Origin: Bacteroidetes bacterium 4572_114
GTDB taxonomy: Bacteria; Bacteroidota; Bacteroidia; Bacteroidales; 4484-276
Assembly: GCA_002254335.1 (NCBI GenBank)
Contig: NIVA01000171.1
Coordinates: 1-6,464, forward strand
Length of the DNA stretch: 6,464 nucleotides
Direction of reading: 5' to 3'
This document shows positions 4,863 through 6,464 of the stretch, one piece after another (position 1 is the stretch's first letter; each line of letters opens with the position of its first letter). Under the pieces are notes generated by a model, which searched no databases, was not told the DNA's origin, and saw only the letters and a program-made list of their open reading frames with translations. A program made the translations under genes and the position numbers.

Positions 4863-6206
4863 ATGACATACGACGAAAGATTACAAAATGTAACGGTTCT
4901 GGGTGCTGCCGGCAAGATGGGGAGCGGCATATTATTGCTGACCGCCGTCGAAATGGCCGACCTGGCCCTGAAACCTGAAAACAAGGGTAAGGCATTTATC
5001 CTGAATGCGATTGACGTGTCACCCGAGGGCTTGTCGGGACTGATGAACTACCTTCGGGGGCAGGTCAGAAAGATCGCCGAAAAGAAAACCGTCTGGCTGC
5101 GTAAGATGTATGCCGACCGGGACGACCTTATCGAGAATTTCGATATCATTGACGAGTACATCTTCCATGTATTGAGTATTGTCTGGCCGTCCACCACACT
5201 CGAGGCCGCTTACAAGTCAAACCTTGTCTTTGAAGCCGTTATCGAAAACAAAGACCTCAAGGTGAAATTGCTGTCGCAAATTCGTGAAAATACTTCTGAA
5301 AACACCTGGTTCTTTACCAACACCTCTTCGGTACCGATCAACCTGATTGAAAAGGATGCCGGACTGGAAGGCCGTATTCTCGGGTTCCACTTTTATAACC
5401 CGCCGGCCGTTCAGAAACTGGTGGAACTGATCACAACGGATAATACAAAGGAAGAAGTCAAAGAATTTGCCCTGGCTTATGCCAAAAGCCTGAAAAAGGT
5501 GGTTGTCCCGTCCAACGACTTCGCCGGATTCATCGGTAACGGACATTTCATGCGCGATGCACTCCACGGACTCAAAGAGGCCGAAGCGCTGGCAGCCGAA
5601 AAAAATATTCCGCTTTACAAAGCCATTTACATGATTAACAAAGTCACACAGGATTACCTTGTGCGCCCAATGGGTATTTTTCAATTGATTGATTACGTGG
5701 GTATTGATGTGGTCAGCTTTATCATGAGCGTAATGAATCCATATCATGAAGACGAGGAAATAGAACATCATTTGCTGGACAAAATGCTGGAGCAGGGTGT
5801 AAAAGGAGGGCAATATTCTTCAGGCGCTCAAAAAGACGGATTCCTGAAATACAAAGGCGGAAAAGTTGTTGCCGTGTGGGACATCCACAAGCAGGAATAT
5901 GTGGACCTCGACAAATTTCAACAGGAATGCGACGAGATGTTGGGTGATCTGCCCGAATCCCACGTGGCCTGGAAATCAACATTGCGTATGAAAAACAAGG
6001 AAGAAGTACTGAAGACCTTTTTCGATAATCTGAAAACACTGGGCACCCTGGGAGCGGAACTGGCAGTCAGATACGGACGCCGTTCAAAAGAAATCGGTGA
6101 ACAACTGGTCAACTCCGGCGTTGCCCATAACATTGACGATGTGAACACGGTCATGCTGACCGGATTTTTCCATGCTTACGGGCCGGTAAATAACTATTTT
6201 GATTAA
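4863..6206 (+). CDS. 3-hydroxyacyl-CoA dehydrogenase, extended stand-alone form
   Basis: A 447-residue cytoplasmic NAD-dependent enzyme predicted to interconvert 3-hydroxyacyl-CoA and 3-ketoacyl-CoA. The Rossmann fold begins with GAAGKMGSGI (14-23), and D51 ends the second strand where NAD ribose is held. A roughly 10-residue insert (about 36-45) separates them. Catalytic landmarks are all present: NTSS (153-156), H176 in FHFYNP, E188 in KLVELI and N226 in GFIGN. The C-terminal helical domain follows (LIDYVGIDVV, 275-284). From about 330 the protein continues with GGKVVAVWD and ends with DDVNTVMLTGFFHAYGP (425-441), resembling the second helical-domain motif of FadN-type fusion enzymes. It then stops, without the hydratase domain those carry. 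The hydratase is a separate gene 115 bp upstream. The ATG at 4863 follows an A-rich leader. The thiolase gene starts 11 nt after its stop, so the two are surely co-transcribed. Confidence 0.92.
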   Translation: MTYDERLQNVTVLGAAGKMGSGILLLTAVEMADLALKPENKGKAFILNAIDVSPEGLSGLMNYLRGQVRKIAEKKTVWLRKMYADRDDLIENFDIIDEYIFHVLSIVWPSTTLEAAYKSNLVFEAVIENKDLKVKLLSQIRENTSENTWFFTNTSSVPINLIEKDAGLEGRILGFHFYNPPAVQKLVELITTDNTKEEVKEFALAYAKSLKKVVVPSNDFAGFIGNGHFMRDALHGLKEAEALAAEKNIPLYKAIYMINKVTQDYLVRPMGIFQLIDYVGIDVVSFIMSVMNPYHEDEEIEHHLLDKMLEQGVKGGQYSSGAQKDGFLKYKGGKVVAVWDIHKQEYVDLDKFQQECDEMLGDLPESHVAWKSTLRMKNKEEVLKTFFDNLKTLGTLGAELAVRYGRRSKEIGEQLVNSGVAHNIDDVNTVMLTGFFHAYGPVNNYFD

Positions 6207-6217
6207 ATCTTGAAATC

Positions 6218-6464
6218 ATGAAAAAAATGAGAAGAAAAGTATATATGACAGCCGGATACAACACCATTTCACTGGGTACCGGCCGCAGGGAATTTAACCC
6301 TAAAAAGCCCCGTCCGGGCATTGAACATTACATTAAAGAAGCCGGACAGGCAGTGCTGGAGAAAATAGGAGGAGCAGACAATGTTGACGAATCGGTTATC
6401 GGCAATTTTATGGCTGCAAGGTTTAACAAGCAAGGCCACCTCGACGGTTTCTTCCCGATGATTG
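6218..6464 (+). CDS. Acetyl-CoA acetyltransferase (thiolase), 5' part only
   Basis: The gene runs off the right edge; 82 codons are visible. The N-terminus resembles a Bacteroidota acetyl-CoA acetyltransferase subgroup: TAGYNTISLGTGRREFNPKK (residues 11-30), then a helix HYIKEAGQAVL (about 37-47), then ESVIGNFMAARFNKQGHL (about 60-77). The active-site cysteine lies beyond the edge, so catalytic competence cannot be judged. The enzyme would join two acetyl-CoA to acetoacetyl-CoA, or cleave 3-ketoacyl-CoA with CoA, completing the sequence of reactions begun by the two upstream genes. The start is the ATG at 6218, 11 nt after the dehydrogenase stop; the in-frame ATG at 6230 (M4) is an alternative. 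No Shine-Dalgarno site is seen. Identification rests on recalled family sequence, not a search. Confidence 0.82.
   Translation, partial: MKKMRRKVYMTAGYNTISLGTGRREFNPKKPRPGIEHYIKEAGQAVLEKIGGADNVDESVIGNFMAARFNKQGHLDGFFPMI

Noticed and set aside
5217..5813. 198-residue open frame antisense to the dehydrogenase
   Set aside because: It lies wholly inside a well-supported gene, has low-complexity His/Phe-rich content and no motif.

Overview
The window looks like chromosomal DNA from a Bacteroidota bacterium, probably Bacteroidales-like or a related environmental or anaerobic lineage. The reasons are: close resemblance (from memory, no search run) of several proteins to Bacteroidota forms, A-rich leaders without clear Shine-Dalgarno sites, and two good matches to the Bacteroidota -7 promoter element TAnnTTTG (786-793 minus, 3942-3949 plus). 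No rRNA, tRNA, CRISPR, transposase or phage gene is visible.

Left part (1-744, minus strand): a broken SprT-like zinc-metalloprotease gene (63-454), lacking the middle of the protein and changing frame, lies downstream of a small lysine/arginine-rich lipoprotein gene (493-744) that has its own promoter candidate. Positions 1-62 hold nothing I can name.

Middle (842-2871, plus strand): mlaE and mlaF overlap by four bases (ATGA) and encode the permease and ATPase of an Mla-type phospholipid transporter. mlaE looks complete. mlaF keeps every nucleotide-binding motif but seems to lack about 40 residues between the Q-loop and the signature motif. A REP-like pair of hairpins (2221-2300) follows, then a CvpA-family membrane protein gene (2332-2871).

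Convergent spacer (2872-3128): packed with inverted repeats, including four copies of TTGTCATTA in alternating orientation, a CCTGCCTG/CAGGCAGG hairpin and an 18-bp perfect palindrome. It separates the CvpA gene from a minus-strand CYTH-domain (class IV adenylate cyclase-like) gene at 3129-3686.

Right part (3974-6464, plus strand): an enoyl-CoA hydratase, a 447-residue 3-hydroxyacyl-CoA dehydrogenase and the start of an acetyl-CoA acetyltransferase. Together they interconvert enoyl-CoA, 3-hydroxyacyl-CoA, 3-ketoacyl-CoA and acetyl-CoA, serving either beta-oxidation or a butyrate-type synthesis. The sequence does not show the direction. The dehydrogenase has a tail like that of FadN-type fusion enzymes but stops before a fused hydratase would begin.

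I do not see a clearly new multi-gene system. The observations most worth checking are the shortened mlaF, the similarly deleted SprT-like gene (together raising biology versus assembly error), the repeat-dense convergent spacer, and the FadN-like architecture of the dehydrogenase.
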